Source: Membranipora membranacea
Lineage: Eukaryota; Bryozoa; Gymnolaemata; Cheilostomatida; Membraniporidae
Direction of reading: 5' to 3'
Assembly: GCA_914767715.1 (NCBI GenBank)
Contig: OU612067.1
Location: 5,518,001-5,582,000 of the forward strand
DNA length: 64,000 nt
Part shown: positions 11,301-23,450 of the stretch, piece after piece
Layout of the letters: each line of letters opens with the position of its first letter
Position numbering within the stretch: position 1 is the stretch's first letter
Program-made: the position numbers and the translations under genes
The notes under the pieces: model-generated
Told to the model about the DNA's origin: nothing
The model's input: only the letters and a program-made list of their open reading frames with translations
The model's database searches: none

Positions 11301-14300
11301 AAGTGGTCTAAGATCTATGGAGAGCTGGATCCTGGGATATCAAGGATTCAATTCAAGAACAATATCAGACATACTGGCAATAGATATCATCACCATGACC
11401 AGGTGCTATAATAATAATGGTGGTCAATAATCTGCAAGCATTGGTGAAAAGGCTTGTCTTCTCTTTGTTTGTGGGCAGCTAACTTCTGCAAATTGCAAAT
11501 ATATAATCCTTCCCTACTGCCGTAGACATTTCTGTTACCCATTTGAAAGATGGCTGCTAAATAATGACCGGATCTTATTCTGGTTTGTCTATAGCTGACT
11601 AATGTAAGAGGCCGAGGGGCATATCAAATATAGATCTAGTGCCATGTATGTTGACGGGTGCCTGTACATAGCCCCCTGTACATAGCCTGCACAGTATTAC
11701 TGGGTATTAATCAACTGAACAGGGAGTATAGATGAAGTCTCTGCTGAACTGCATATGACTGGTTCAAATTCAAAGTGTCAACTCAGCAGAGTTCAGACAA
11801 ATGTTGATATGAGAACACTGACCTACTACAGGCACTGCATCTGAAGTAGCAGGCAGGGCTTCAGCCACCATCAATAAGAATACTGTTAGTGATAGCAAGA
11901 TTGTCACTCCTGAAACAGAAGCAAAGTAATATTGCTGTTCAAAATTTTTAAATTTTAATTAGTCAGTTTAATTTTCCGAGAGCCTGATATCAATGCAGAG
12001 TTTGATCAAGAGCTGAAGAACCGGGCATTGAATATGATGGTAGTTTAAACGTGCTCACCGTACAACAAACTATAAGTCGACGGGGACTATCCTAGCATCT
12101 CAATTTCTCAACTAATTGCTAGAACCAATTTCATGTCATAAAACTTTTTCACAGAGCTGTGATTTGACTTTGCGTTGGTCAATTTAAAATGTCAGTGTGA
12201 AGTTTGATCAGGGTCAGAGAGCTTCCATAGTTATTGCCAAATCATAACATCCTGTAGGAATAAAATTAATTTCCAGAGGAAAGGGTTGCAATTTTGGAGA
12301 GTCATGCAAAAACCTATGACTAGCTAAAATTTACTTGACCTCATTGCTCTATATTGACCCTCACCTCAACTAGAGAAACATTGGAGCTAAATTATATTTA
12401 TTCACCCAACCTAACAAAACTAAGCCCTAGCTACTATTTACTCTTTGTTGTGGGTAGGTGAGAAGATGTTTTAATTTCAGATTTTCCTTCTCCACAAATA
12501 GAAATTTTTTGACAGTGTCATTTTACTCCCTCACTACACTTACCGAAGGATATTTTCTCTCCAGCCTCACACGGTATCATGAACGTGAGGAGAGTAAGGG
12601 CTGCCAGCATAACACAAGGTAATACTATATTAACTAAGTAGTAGAGTTTTCTTCTCCTTATGTTTATATTAAATGTTATGTCTATATATGGATTGTTAGG
12701 GCAGCAGTCATACAGAACTACGTTCTTCTCAACTGGAAGACCTGAAATACAGAAAATCACAGTTTAAGATAGAGTGAGACGGCGTGTGAGTTGTCCTCTT
12801 TTTGCTAAAACAACTACCGTGTTATCTGGAGATTTGATCCAACAAAGAGGAATGAGTGGTTGAAACGTAAAACACAGTCTGAACACATTTTAAAAGGCGG
12901 ACTCTTAGTATGACAGCAGCAACAAGCCTGAAGCTTTACACCAATGGTTGGTAATTACCAAGCTTCAATTTAAAAGAAATAACTTAGCTTTTGTTAGCAA
13001 AACTTATTGACAGCGAATGTAAATGAGATGGACAAAGAATAATTATCATCCCTCAACAAGGTGATGTACATTTACAATGTCACTGGATTGATTGGACTAC
13101 ATCTAGATTCATCCTAGAGTACAATTGAAGTTAGCATGCAATATTGTTACCCCCCCTCTGCTTAAGAGCATACCAGTAGGGGGAGCAACTCCAGAATACC
13201 GGATTATCATTTCATATTTGATCTATGTTCACCCATGCCCATATTTGAGGAAATCTAAACGTTTGCATCGTGATACATATACTATCTGCGCTGCTACTTC
13301 TTAATAATGCTTATAAATCAAGGTTGATCCAATTTGCTGCGCTTGGGGTTGTCCTCCTTGAGCCGCTCCAACCAGAAGAATGGGAGCAACCCCAGATACA
13401 GGCAAATTGGATCAAACTTGATCTACTGTGCTACTACGTAGAGATAAAGCTATTGTTCATTAGTATCTACTAAGTGACAATTAATGCATGATCTGAGGCA
13501 TGACAGGATAGGGCTTGCTTCTTCAGTAAAGAATATTAGTAAAATGATGTACGAGTTTAATTATGAACAGTAAACAGTAAATGTATGCTAAGCGCAAAAT
13601 CTGCAAATTAGGTGTTGTGGGATAGTTTTATCACATGTTATTTCTCAGTCATGCAGGTTTTATACAGCTGGAATTTTAGCTTAGCTCGAGATCCTGAACT
13701 GAGATGGTTTACAAATACTAGCTCAATTAGCACCATCCTCATTCAGTTCAGGTCCCTTAACTACAATCCACTTAATGTGAATAAAGGCTGTGACAGTGTG
13801 AATTAGCAGTTCAAAGACGGAGACTTTCTCATGAGGTACATTGACCTTAGAAGGATTTATTACATTATAACTTTAAGGAAAGTGGCGGCAATTATCGGGG
13901 ATTAGTTAACTTGAGCAGTCGAATGAACCTTTATTCTTGGCGTTTTGATTTTCTTGCCAAGGGCAGATGGTGATAATTCAGATGCTGTAAACTAGTTGTT
14001 AGCTATAAGCTACAAATGTCATCTGAAATCCAACAACCAATCAAGAGAGACCCCTCAAAAGAATTAACCTGGGAAAGGAATTCAGCTGACAGATATTTTT
14101 ACCCATGACCGTAAGTACATTACTTGTAAATTGTTGGGCTCTACATAAATGTTCACATGTTCAGAGTAAAGCTAAAGCGGTATCGCTAAACAAACCTATA
14201 ATTCACAATACTTACTATTATCTGAAAGGAAATTGTGAGATGGGATTTATTAATGTCAGAAAAGTTCACAGGGTAGCATTAGACATAAGGAGTGAAAGTT

Positions 14301-17300
14301 TAAATCACAACAGGGAGATACACAGGCTTAGAGCAACCAAGGGAGAGCTGTGCTCATCAAGTAAAGCATCAGGCATCAAAATCTTTCAGGCCTCTTATGA
14401 AGGCCCAGACAGGGAATACCAGAAAAGACATTGGGGGACGATGTAAATTTATAAAAGACTAGACATTGTTTTTGTTCATCGATAGAGCGCACACAATGCA
14501 TAAACATACAATTTTAGTGTGCAGGGTTCAAAAAGAGAAACGAATAGTCAAACAAGTGAATTGCTCTACAATCCAGTTCAGCTGCAGGTTTCAACTGACA
14601 GGAGTTTTCATCTGTTTTTTGATGGGGGCACAACTCCATTTATAAATTAAATTATTTCAATGCGGGTCAATCAGGAATTTGGGACCAAACTCCCTGGGTC
14701 AATAATATACTTAATGCGCAGAATGTGACATCTACATGCCACATAATTCCATATGTCATATCATGATCTGATAGGGCTTTGCTAACGTGGTATTATGGAG
14801 GTCGGTATTATTAGGCAGTGGGAATATCGTGGATATAAATTAATTTTGGTAGTCTTTTGTGGCCCACATATTAATACAACATTACTGCAAACTCCAATGT
14901 GCCCATTGAACTCAGCATAAGAATATTTTGTTAATTCTGGGTGACAGAATACAACTGAGAAAGTATACCATGCTGTGTAGTGCATGAGTGGCAACACCCC
15001 AGAAGGGAAATGGATTGGAACTTAGGAAGTTCAAAGTAACATAATAAAAGAGATGAGAGAGATGGGCAGGGGTGCTCATGTACTCACTAATAAGGTCCCA
15101 CTCTCCACTCTTTCTGTAGCCATCTGTACTGCCTGATTTGAGATCTCCCATCACTTTCAGGTCTATCTTAGTACCGTCATAAGTCCATGAGCCAAACTTT
15201 AGAGGACATGACTGAACGTCAAAAGGGAACCATCGAATGTTGATAAGACAGGAGCTGGTGAATATACCAGGAGGCAGCTGCTCCACTGTACCATCACTGT
15301 ATATCACCATGTTAACTGGGAAACTACCATCAAAAGCAGGATCAGCACTGTAAAATATAGCAACAACTTTACATTGTTAGAGGACTTCATGAAGGAGTTA
15401 AGTATTCACTGGATGAAAAATTGGCCATCTCTCCCGCACATGGTTTAGTGAAATTTTTGGCTGTCAACGAGTTATTCAGTCTCACTACTTTATATATAAA
15501 CTCATACCTAAGCCAGTAAAAATTTGGTGCTAGCCAACATTGAGCCACCCCTAAACTGACCACACCTAACTCTGGCATATATTTACTCCTCTGGGTTGGT
15601 ACCAAGTTAAAGTCTAAAGTAAAGTCCAATTAGGCAAGGGCGTTCGAATCGCGCACTGTGTATAATTAGAAATGATATGCATGAAACCACCTTTTTTGCA
15701 AGTTTTTATAAGTTTGCCATGTCATAAACTTCAATCACATGGCGACCACCTGAACCACAGATCTTTAAACAATAGACTTCATCTGCGGCACAGAGATTGC
15801 ACTTTCCTACCACTTTGTTAGCAACGGCATTAATCAGTAAATGTACTCTGAATATCATTGTCAGGGTACAGCCAGGTATGCGGATGTGTGAAGTCGTTTG
15901 TGTCATACGGAGGACATACATCTGTGGAAAGCATGGTGAGACATTCATGGTAAACACTCTGATTGATGTCAGTCATTGAATGAAATCGTGACGAAGCCCT
16001 ACCTAAATTTCATAAACTTTGCAAGACTTTAAATTAAAAACAACTGATGTCGCAATTTATGTTGAACTTCTGTTGTGCCTTGAGATTTCAGTAATTTTCC
16101 TCATGCACATACTTACCAATATTCTAAAGGTAAGGTTATTTACCTTTGTCTCCAAACATTTCCATAAATAAGTTTTGCGGCATGCGCAATACTGCAACAC
16201 TTTGCAGGGGTATTAGTGATCTATACATATCATGTCTAAATCCCACGCTCAAACTTCACCGACACCCCAAACTATCAATGACCTTATGAGCGTGGTTTGC
16301 TAGATTTGTCAAAGTTGAGGGGAAAGCCGACTACTGCTTGGCTCAGGCAGTATTACGTACCTATTGTACATGAGTATATCCGGCTTCCAGAGTATTTTTT
16401 GAGGTAATCTTATTTCTGTAATGTTGTTGTATTTGAGCGGGTCCCATGCAAGTTTATAGTCTGACCATTGCTGCAAAATAACACCAAATCGTGTTGAAAG
16501 TTGACAGTAAAAAAGGGCTATGATACTGGCATAATGGTTTCTCAAAGAGGATTAACTCTTCGAGACTTCCTCATGATTCTCGACAATTGCATCATAAGAA
16601 GATTTTTTTCAGATTTTTTGATATGATACTCTTACTTATTTGGTATTTGCCAAACAGCCATCAATGCTTTCGGAAAAATTCAATATAATGGTGCGTAGGA
16701 CTGTATGGTTTGCACAGGCTAAGGGCTAGTATTGTAGGATAAATGATTGGTAAAATTTCCAGACAGATATTGTGTTGAGAAAGAATTATAGATTGTCTAG
16801 CGTTTTAGAGAATGAGTTTTACCAGAGATCAGTTGGCAAAGCTTATGGTGACAAGGATCAGTCTCTGCTCATAGCTTTGAAAGAGACAAAAATGTTCATT
16901 AAACATTATTGACATATGAACTGTTGTTATTATTATTTGTGAAAGAAAATGCTCACTTTGCCATGATCAGTTAATAAAAGCCATGAGATTAAAATTTATT
17001 ATGAAAAAGCAATTATCAGATTAAAATCATTCAAACTCAATTTCAATTTCTCAGGTTATAGTGTGAACTGCAGTGTCGGTAGGCCAAACATCACAAGTAT
17101 TCTTGGGATAGTAGCCAATGTATAGAGCGGCCAGCTTACCCAACTTCTGACGTTTGATAAGATCCGAAACAACCTAATCCTCCTCAATTACATTTCAGTG
17201 AAAATGAGATTGTCAACTCAACAAAGGTGATAAATGGATCAGGCTAAGTTGTGGGCTCATATTTTACAAACACAAAGAAACGAAGTCACCGTAATATCAC

Positions 17301-18399
17301 TTTCCTGACCTAATAATTATTTATTATAAGATTGCGGTTGGCCCGAAATTTAACAATCGCCATTCTAATGTTTGTGCTCAGTATGTCTGCTGAGTACAAA
17401 TGTACCAGTCAAAGATTGAAGAATTGGGCTATGTTTTTTATGAATGAAAGGTGAAAAGTGATGGCCATCACTGACGACGCCCTTCCCACGTGTCCAGCTG
17501 ACAAAGTTTTAAGTGATGCCTCAGACACAAACCTGTGTTATCGTTAATTTCACCTATGTACATTAAATAACCCTCGCTATATTGAGGATATATGATAAAA
17601 CTATTGAGTGCTGATCAAACTCGTACAGACATGTACCTACCATGTTTAGCCAGAGGTTGGTGTGTATCACTTGGTTTTTCTCGTCTACATCCATGATTTG
17701 CTGTAGTGTGATTAGGAAGTTTACAGTGAGAGGAACGTTGTCTATGGCTGACGGTCTCTCGTATTTGTTATAGTCCTTTAATAAGTCATTGATTAATCTC
17801 ACTTCCGCCGGCCCTCCTATAATCTCTGCAAAGCAACAAGATAAAAAGTAGTTGTAGGTAGAAAACCAGCTTTCCCTCCTCATCACAAGAAAACAGATTC
17901 AACCAACACAACTGTACTGGCTTCACCAAATGGTTATATTACTAGAATTACATAGTGAAGATAACTAATTTGTAAGAAATCGATGCATAAGGTACACGAG
18001 TTTAATTAGTTTTTCGCCCCAAGATGCTTAATAATGCAGATTAAACAAACATTCTACTTCCTGGACACCATTGGCTGAGTAGACAATTCCTTGGCAACAT
18101 GATCAGCAGTTACCTCAATCTACAGCACATGCTGGCAATGGCCATTACATTTGTCGAAATACATTGATATTAGCCTGCTACACAGAATTACGGATAGCTA
18201 TGTGGTTATTGTAATTGGATGTCCTGAGTTGCCTCCCTACACAACCCATGTCTGTGACACGTCCTTGTAATTGAACTTTTGAGCGCACATGATGTAATAA
18301 AAAGGAGTAAGACTAACCTTTAAATAACAGACTGTATCCCAGAAGGACTAGAAGTGAAGACTTGAGATGATCAGACAATGTGACGTAATTAGGATACAT
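8336..18399 (-). CDS. Nicotinic acetylcholine receptor alpha-type subunit (complete)
   Basis: Acetylcholine-gated cation channel subunit. Nine coding exons join in frame to 516 residues: 18399-18318, 17825-17641, 16470-16361, 15347-15088, 12741-12544, 11909-11823, 11220-11111, 10879-10631, 8605-8336 (stop 8338-8336). Visible: hydrophobic signal ([13 protein letters not shown]), loop [10 protein letters not shown] with its Tyr, Cys loop at about residues 159-173 ([15 protein letters not shown]), GSWTYDG, and loop [12 protein letters not shown] whose adjacent Cys pair (about 225-226) defines an alpha subunit. TM2 starts [14 protein letters not shown] with the cation-selecting Glu, and TM3, an Asn/Ser-rich cytoplasmic loop and TM4 follow. 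Exon sizes of 110, 87 and 110 bp resemble the vertebrate alpha7-type pattern as I remember it. The Met at 18399 is chosen because it directly precedes the signal; in-frame codons upstream are preceded by an acceptor at 18443. Tandem with the non-alpha gene. Confidence 0.95.
9696..9976. repeat. Minisatellite, 42-49 bp unit, about 6.5 copies
   Basis: Units begin TTGACCTCTTTTCGAGATCT and end in GCCATACAAGGCA or GCCACACAAGGCA. Starts lie near 9696, 9738, 9781, 9830, 9872, 9914 and 9957. Copies 5 and 6 match copies 1 and 2 best, giving a four-unit higher-order period. It lies in the last intron of the alpha nAChR gene and produces spurious open frames on both strands. Confidence 0.9.
13317..13423. 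repeat. Hairpin element, family 2 copy A
   Basis: The arm ATCAAGGTTGATCCAATTTG (about 13317) pairs with CAAATTGGATCAAACTTGAT ending 13423. Inner parts also pair (TTGGGGTTGTCC against GGGAGCAACCCCAG). It lies in an nAChR intron. A degenerate relative is at 57544-57656. Confidence 0.75.
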
Positions 18400-18442
18400 A
18401 GTGGAGCGACTCAAAAGTAACCATGACCCAGTCAACTCACTG
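18400..18442 (-). other. 5' UTR part of the first coding exon of the alpha nAChR gene
   Basis: Reading the minus strand, ACTTTGTTTTAG precedes position 18442, a good acceptor 43 bases upstream of the chosen ATG. This implies an upstream non-coding exon, for which 23399-23450 is a candidate. Confidence 0.45.
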
Positions 18443-18496
18443 CTAAAACAAAGTATCATTAGTTGGTAATTAACAGTGACAGATAATGAACAGTAT

Positions 18497-18594
18497 CCCA
18501 CAATGCAATTCCTACCAAATTATAACTCTCATGCCCGTATCCCACAATGCAATGCCTACCAAATTATAACTCCCATGCACGTAACCCACAATGC
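18497..18594. repeat. 44-bp tandem duplication
   Basis: The unit beginning CCCACAATGCAATTCCTACC at 18497 is repeated at 18541 with few changes, and a third partial copy (CCCACAATGC) starts at 18585. It sits just upstream of the nAChR coding start. Confidence 0.85.
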
Positions 18595-21185
18595 GTTGGA
18601 ATCCTGGAATTACCATGCCATGAAAATCAAGTTGATTTCTCTTGTAAAGGATTTTGATTCACTGTTTGCACAAATAATCTCAGAGCCAGGTCCAGCTGCC
18701 AAATCCTCCAGGTGGAGTCAGATATCCACAAATGTGAACAAGTTATCCTAAGGTTTAGCCGATATGTACACATACTGCACGTGGTGTAAATGTGTTAACT
18801 TTCCCCATAGTTCATTGTTCTACCAATTTCATAAAAGGTGCTGACCAGTGCAAGGTTTTTAGCAGCTTAGCATACATGCAGATATTGATTAGGATTCTGA
18901 AACCTAAGAGGCCTCGAAGCCTTGACTGTCACAATAAGGTTTCCATGAATTGGACCTGAAAAGCCCTGCGTCAAGTATGTGACGAATCTCCTCAGCCAAA
19001 CACACCTTAACTGCGTCAAAAGGCATCTCTCCAGCATGAACAAATCGGCAGCATTGCTATGCACTCATTAATCAAATTGGTCATCTTAATATAAATCCAA
19101 TTGGCAAACTGTGTGAACGCTAAGGGATTATTAATGCTTGAGAGGCGATTGGTGTTACAGAGTAAATCCTGGCTTTAGGTTCAAAGGGAAAAATCGCAAC
19201 GGTTTTGTGAGTCTCAGACCTAAATCGTCTAGACATATATGGCAAAATGTCGGTAATGTAATGGCCAATCGGTTCAACACTCTGGAGAGCTCTCAAGCTT
19301 AAATGAAAATCTATAAGTTTCTCTCCAGATATCCAGATGGCACCATTAAATATCAGAGATGTGAAGGGTTCTCTTGTTAGATATCTACGTGTGCCCCTGT
19401 GATGAAATTATCTATCACTCTGAGATGTTATGTAAACAAGAACTGGATTCTGAATTGAAACATGAAAACAACTTTAGTCTATGGCAGAAATAGCCCAAAG
19501 GAGATTTCATCCCAGCATCATGAAAACTTATATCAGAGGTATTTGTACCTCTAGTACGGGAGATGGTCACATGGTCATACAAGAATTTGTCTACCATTAG
19601 GACTGCTCTCTCATCCCATCAATTGCTTCTTCAAGTGATTTTTGAACACAAATTGTCTATGCTTTAACGTGATTTTGTTTGTTTGTCTTCTTTATGCGCC
19701 ATCACAGCATAACGCTTAACGATGTAATTTTGTTGTCAAGAAAATGATGGCAAAATATAACTTAATTTCTGGATATTTTGAGCACATTGGAGGAGATTGC
19801 GTGTGGGAAGTGAGTACATTACACAGTTGATATCAGGCTCAGTATTTATCAGAACCAGAGAAATTGTTGTTTTAGTCACACATGATTGAATGAGAAAATC
19901 TATAAATCTGCAGCTCACTCAGTGCAAAATGAGTATATCACGAGGCTTTTCAATGTGTAGGTGGTAAATAAAAATTTAATTGTTTTAATAAGTTAAATAC
20001 CATAATGAATTTACAAGCAACTTGGTGTGTCTCACTTCAGAGTTCAAAATCCTGATGAAGGAAATCAATTTCCTAATCACTAGAGACGGGGTTGAAAGTA
20101 TGAGGCGGCCATGTGCTGTGGGGTTATAAGAGCTAACTACCGCTCACCTACGCCGCAGTAGAAAATTAATAAAATTCATTCAGCATGTTTATACACAAAA
20201 TTTGAAATAATTAACAAATTAGACAAAGGGAGACTTCCGTGCAAAATGCATGTTTGATTTGTCAGTACGCTCGAATCATTAAGTGGGCCTTTCTCCAATC
20301 ATATTTGATTCGGGTGGTACATACCCTGCCCGGGACATATATAAGTTCACTAAGGCTACAAACCAAGATGTTACAAGTTTCGTGCAATATTAATTAATGC
20401 TTCGTTTGATTGGCAGCAATTGCGAGAGGTAAAGAGCTGTAAGGCATAAAGCTATTACCCTCATCAATGCCATCACTGATGCCCAGTATATACAAATACT
20501 ATCCACTCTTCCTGCAAATGCTGACATGCGAATCAAGCATGCCTCATCAAGGGGTGGCCACAATGTCAATGATCTACTTAACCCATCCCCCATCCCAACA
20601 AAAAACTTCACAATCAGCTTGTGTGAGTCGGAAGTGCCTCCCCTAACAGGGATTCAAAGATTTTTCAAAATCGTATGACAAGAAAATTTTTATCAAAAGC
20701 ACTGTACTATCAATAGTATAGTGAATTAAATTCTGACGCAAATTAGTTTGGACTACAATGTGAAGGGAAAATAAGTTCATTGAAACCCCTGGGTATTCGG
20801 GAAAGCTTATATTACAATCATCTGAGCATTGTAAGCAAGGCCACTTATAAATACTAAAATCACTGCCTTTTTACTAATTATTCATTCAGATGAATGATGG
20901 ATTTAGATAACAGTTAATATATGTGGGAGATTGCAAATTGTTAAAACAAACAACATGAAAATATGAAAACAGTATGAGTTGCTTTTTTATGTCATTAAAA
21001 CGTGAATCAAGCTGTTTGGAATAACTTCCGTTAAGGCAAATTTAGGAATTTGATTTTTAATAATGACATTGAGTTTAGGTGCAGATTGAGTGCGCTAGGA
21101 TACAACATCATTCAGTGTTAAGTAAATTTCCACCTTGACGAAAATCTAGGAATGACATCACTTTTCAATTGTCAAAATAGAGATG

Positions 21186-21635
21186 TTAAAAGCACATCTG
21201 CAGCGATAACTCATTAGGATTCTTTCTAGCTGCAGAATAATGGAGTTCTGGGTAATTGCGCAGATGGGGGTGTATTGATTCTGCAAAAACCATGTTAGCT
21301 TGACAACGTTTCCCTACTTCACTGCAAACAAAACCTGGATTTCCCAGGAATACCAAGATGATCTCATTTATGACATCAATCATTAACCTGGTCGCACTAG
21401 ATACTCTGGAGAGATGCATTGTGGGACACTTATTAACATGCTGTATTAATTTGCTATAACATAATTTGCATATAACACTTTTCGTGTTTCGAGCAGAAAT
21501 ATTAGGACATTCACCAGTTTGTGGCTGTGTCAGCTCAAATGGATTGCCTTCACAGACTAATATCAAACTTAACATGACTATTTCTATGGCTAGCCCTATA
21601 GAGGCTAGAGATTTAACGATGTATATTTTTGGCAT
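21186..21635 (-). CDS. Possible small secreted Cys-rich protein (149 aa, intronless)
   Basis: An uninterrupted frame from ATG to TAA. The N terminus is signal-like: a Lys then the hydrophobic run SIGLAIEIVMLSLILVC at residues 12-28. It is followed by Cys at 43, 56, 59, 70, 104, 111 and 148 and one N-glycosylation motif (NISA). An acceptor-like CACTTGCAG lies about 50 bases upstream of the ATG, so a 5' UTR intron is possible. I do not recognise the family. In 64 kb of AT-rich DNA a frame this long can occur by chance; the signal-like start and the Cys content are the only support. The odd number of mature Cys argues mildly against a simple disulfide-bonded protein. Confidence 0.25.
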   Translation of the reverse strand: MPKIYIVKSLASIGLAIEIVMLSLILVCEGNPFELTQPQTGECPNISARNTKSVICKLCYSKLIQHVNKCPTMHLSRVSSATRLMIDVINEIILVFLGNPGFVCSEVGKRCQANMVFAESIHPHLRNYPELHYSAARKNPNELSLQMCF

Positions 21636-23398
21636 GAATTCTCAGATTGTATCAAAGAGAGAATACTGTCTGCAAGTGATATCTTTCGTAAATTTGACTG
21701 ACCAATCTATGATATTTCTCATGTTATCATGTGTAGGATAAAACAAACATACACATATGTGATGCCGATGGCTGGCATCAACACGCTGACCTATATGTCT
21801 CACTCAGCATTGCTGCCAAACTACAAACATCTGTGACCGGAGTTCATCGCGAGAGCGTGAACATTTTATTAGCATTTTCAGCCATGTGTGTTGATAGTTT
21901 GACACTTATGGTTGGGATTCTATTAGGGATATGCCTTCCGTTGAGCTGCTAGCAGAGGGTAAGCAAGCTGCTTGCTACACTTAGCTTTTGGCAGGAAATT
22001 CTGAGCAAAATATTTCAACTGGTTTAGTGTGAACCATGAGTAACCCACACAGCCTCTTTGCTTCATGGATTCGACCGGACGGCGACAAATATATTCTAGG
22101 ACAGAGAATTCAATCGATATTTTTTCTATCGAAAGTCGATGCAACGCTCATACAGTGCCACCAGATTTCTCTGAACTGTCACAGTAAGATATGACTCATC
22201 ATTGGCATACGGTTGGAGTCGCCCTCTTTGGCTTTTCAGTGCAAATATCTTTGTCTTGTCAAACTGCTTCAGGGGCTGATGGGTAAAGTTAAGTAGGCGC
22301 CAAGCTGTTTGAACGAATGATCTCTAAGCAATGAATAAACGTACAGTCTAAGCAATTTTAGCCTCCCCAACTCATGAAGCCCATCTGATATCAGCCCCTC
22401 CCCCTTCCTCCCCCAAATCTACATGAGGGGTCAATCCATAGATTAAATCCCGGTATGTATGAGTGTCAAGATATTGGGACCATTAAGCAAGCAAAACTCA
22501 GGATGAAAATTCCCGTAATGCACTTAAGTTTTAGTTTAAAATTTGTGTGATAGCAAACTAAACCATAATAAAATGTTTCTGCGGATAAAAATAAAGAGAT
22601 GAATGCCCTAATTTACAAGAATACAGGAGATACTTTAGAATCTGACCTTGTAGTATTGGTGGTGCCTCGCTGCCTGCCAGCTACTGTCTTGTACCCTCTA
22701 GAGTTCTTGGAAGTCAGCACAAAAAGTGTTTCGATGTGTTGGAGAATAAAAATACGAGTACCTCTGATAAGGCCAATATCTGAGTAACTGAGCTCAGGTA
22801 TTAATTTTCTGTTCTTTTCAACAATTAAAATATTCCAGATGTGAGATCAAAACTAAAATCGCTGCTTTAATCTCACCTTTACTTGAGCTTTGTGCACTGT
22901 GTATATATATGCTGTTCCGTACAGCAGCGTGATATATACAGCTGTGTGTCAAATTAAGTACCCTATCAATGAAAAAAAAACACATATTAAAATCCTTTTA
23001 TCATACACATGTTACAACTGAAAATAGCATCGAAGTTATCAGTATGTTTCACATTACCTAATATCAACATGAAAAAGTAATTAATTGACTCTTGATCCAA
23101 AACAGACAGAATGAAGTTTATAGAAAATAGGTGCATTTGGTTAGGGAACATTGCGCAAGGCACTAAGGCTTTAGGGAATTACTGTAATTTCAATCACAAA
23201 TAAATTTTTCAGACATGAAGTTTCAGCTGTTAAATAATTTACGCCAAAGACTAGAAAAATAATTCCCGTAAACGCATCAATACATTTATACATATACACA
23301 ATACAAAACATGACTCAGACACACCCATATCAGAACTGATGGAGGTACGGAGACAGTACAAATCAGTGAGGGAGATGAAAGAAGCTTGAACGTCTTAC

Positions 23399-23450
23399 CT
23401 GCCAGCGTTCTCTTCCAAGCCGATGAATAAAACTAAATCTTGACAGTTAT
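23399..23450 (-). promoter_or_regulatory. Candidate non-coding first exon and promoter of the alpha nAChR gene
   Basis: On the minus strand TTTATAAC lies about 50 bases before a strong donor, GCTGGCAG followed by GTAAGA (exon end at 23399). This would pair with the acceptor at 18443 to give a 5' UTR intron of about 5 kb. Support is limited to splice-site and TATA-like sequence. Confidence 0.3.

Noticed and set aside
14105-14446. 113-codon plus-strand open frame
   Set aside because: It lies inside an intron of the alpha nAChR gene and has no signal, domain or low-complexity pattern of a real protein. Most likely chance.
15620-15660. B-box-like GCGTTCGAATCGCGC
   Set aside because: No A box at the right distance on either side, so neither a tRNA nor a recognisable SINE.
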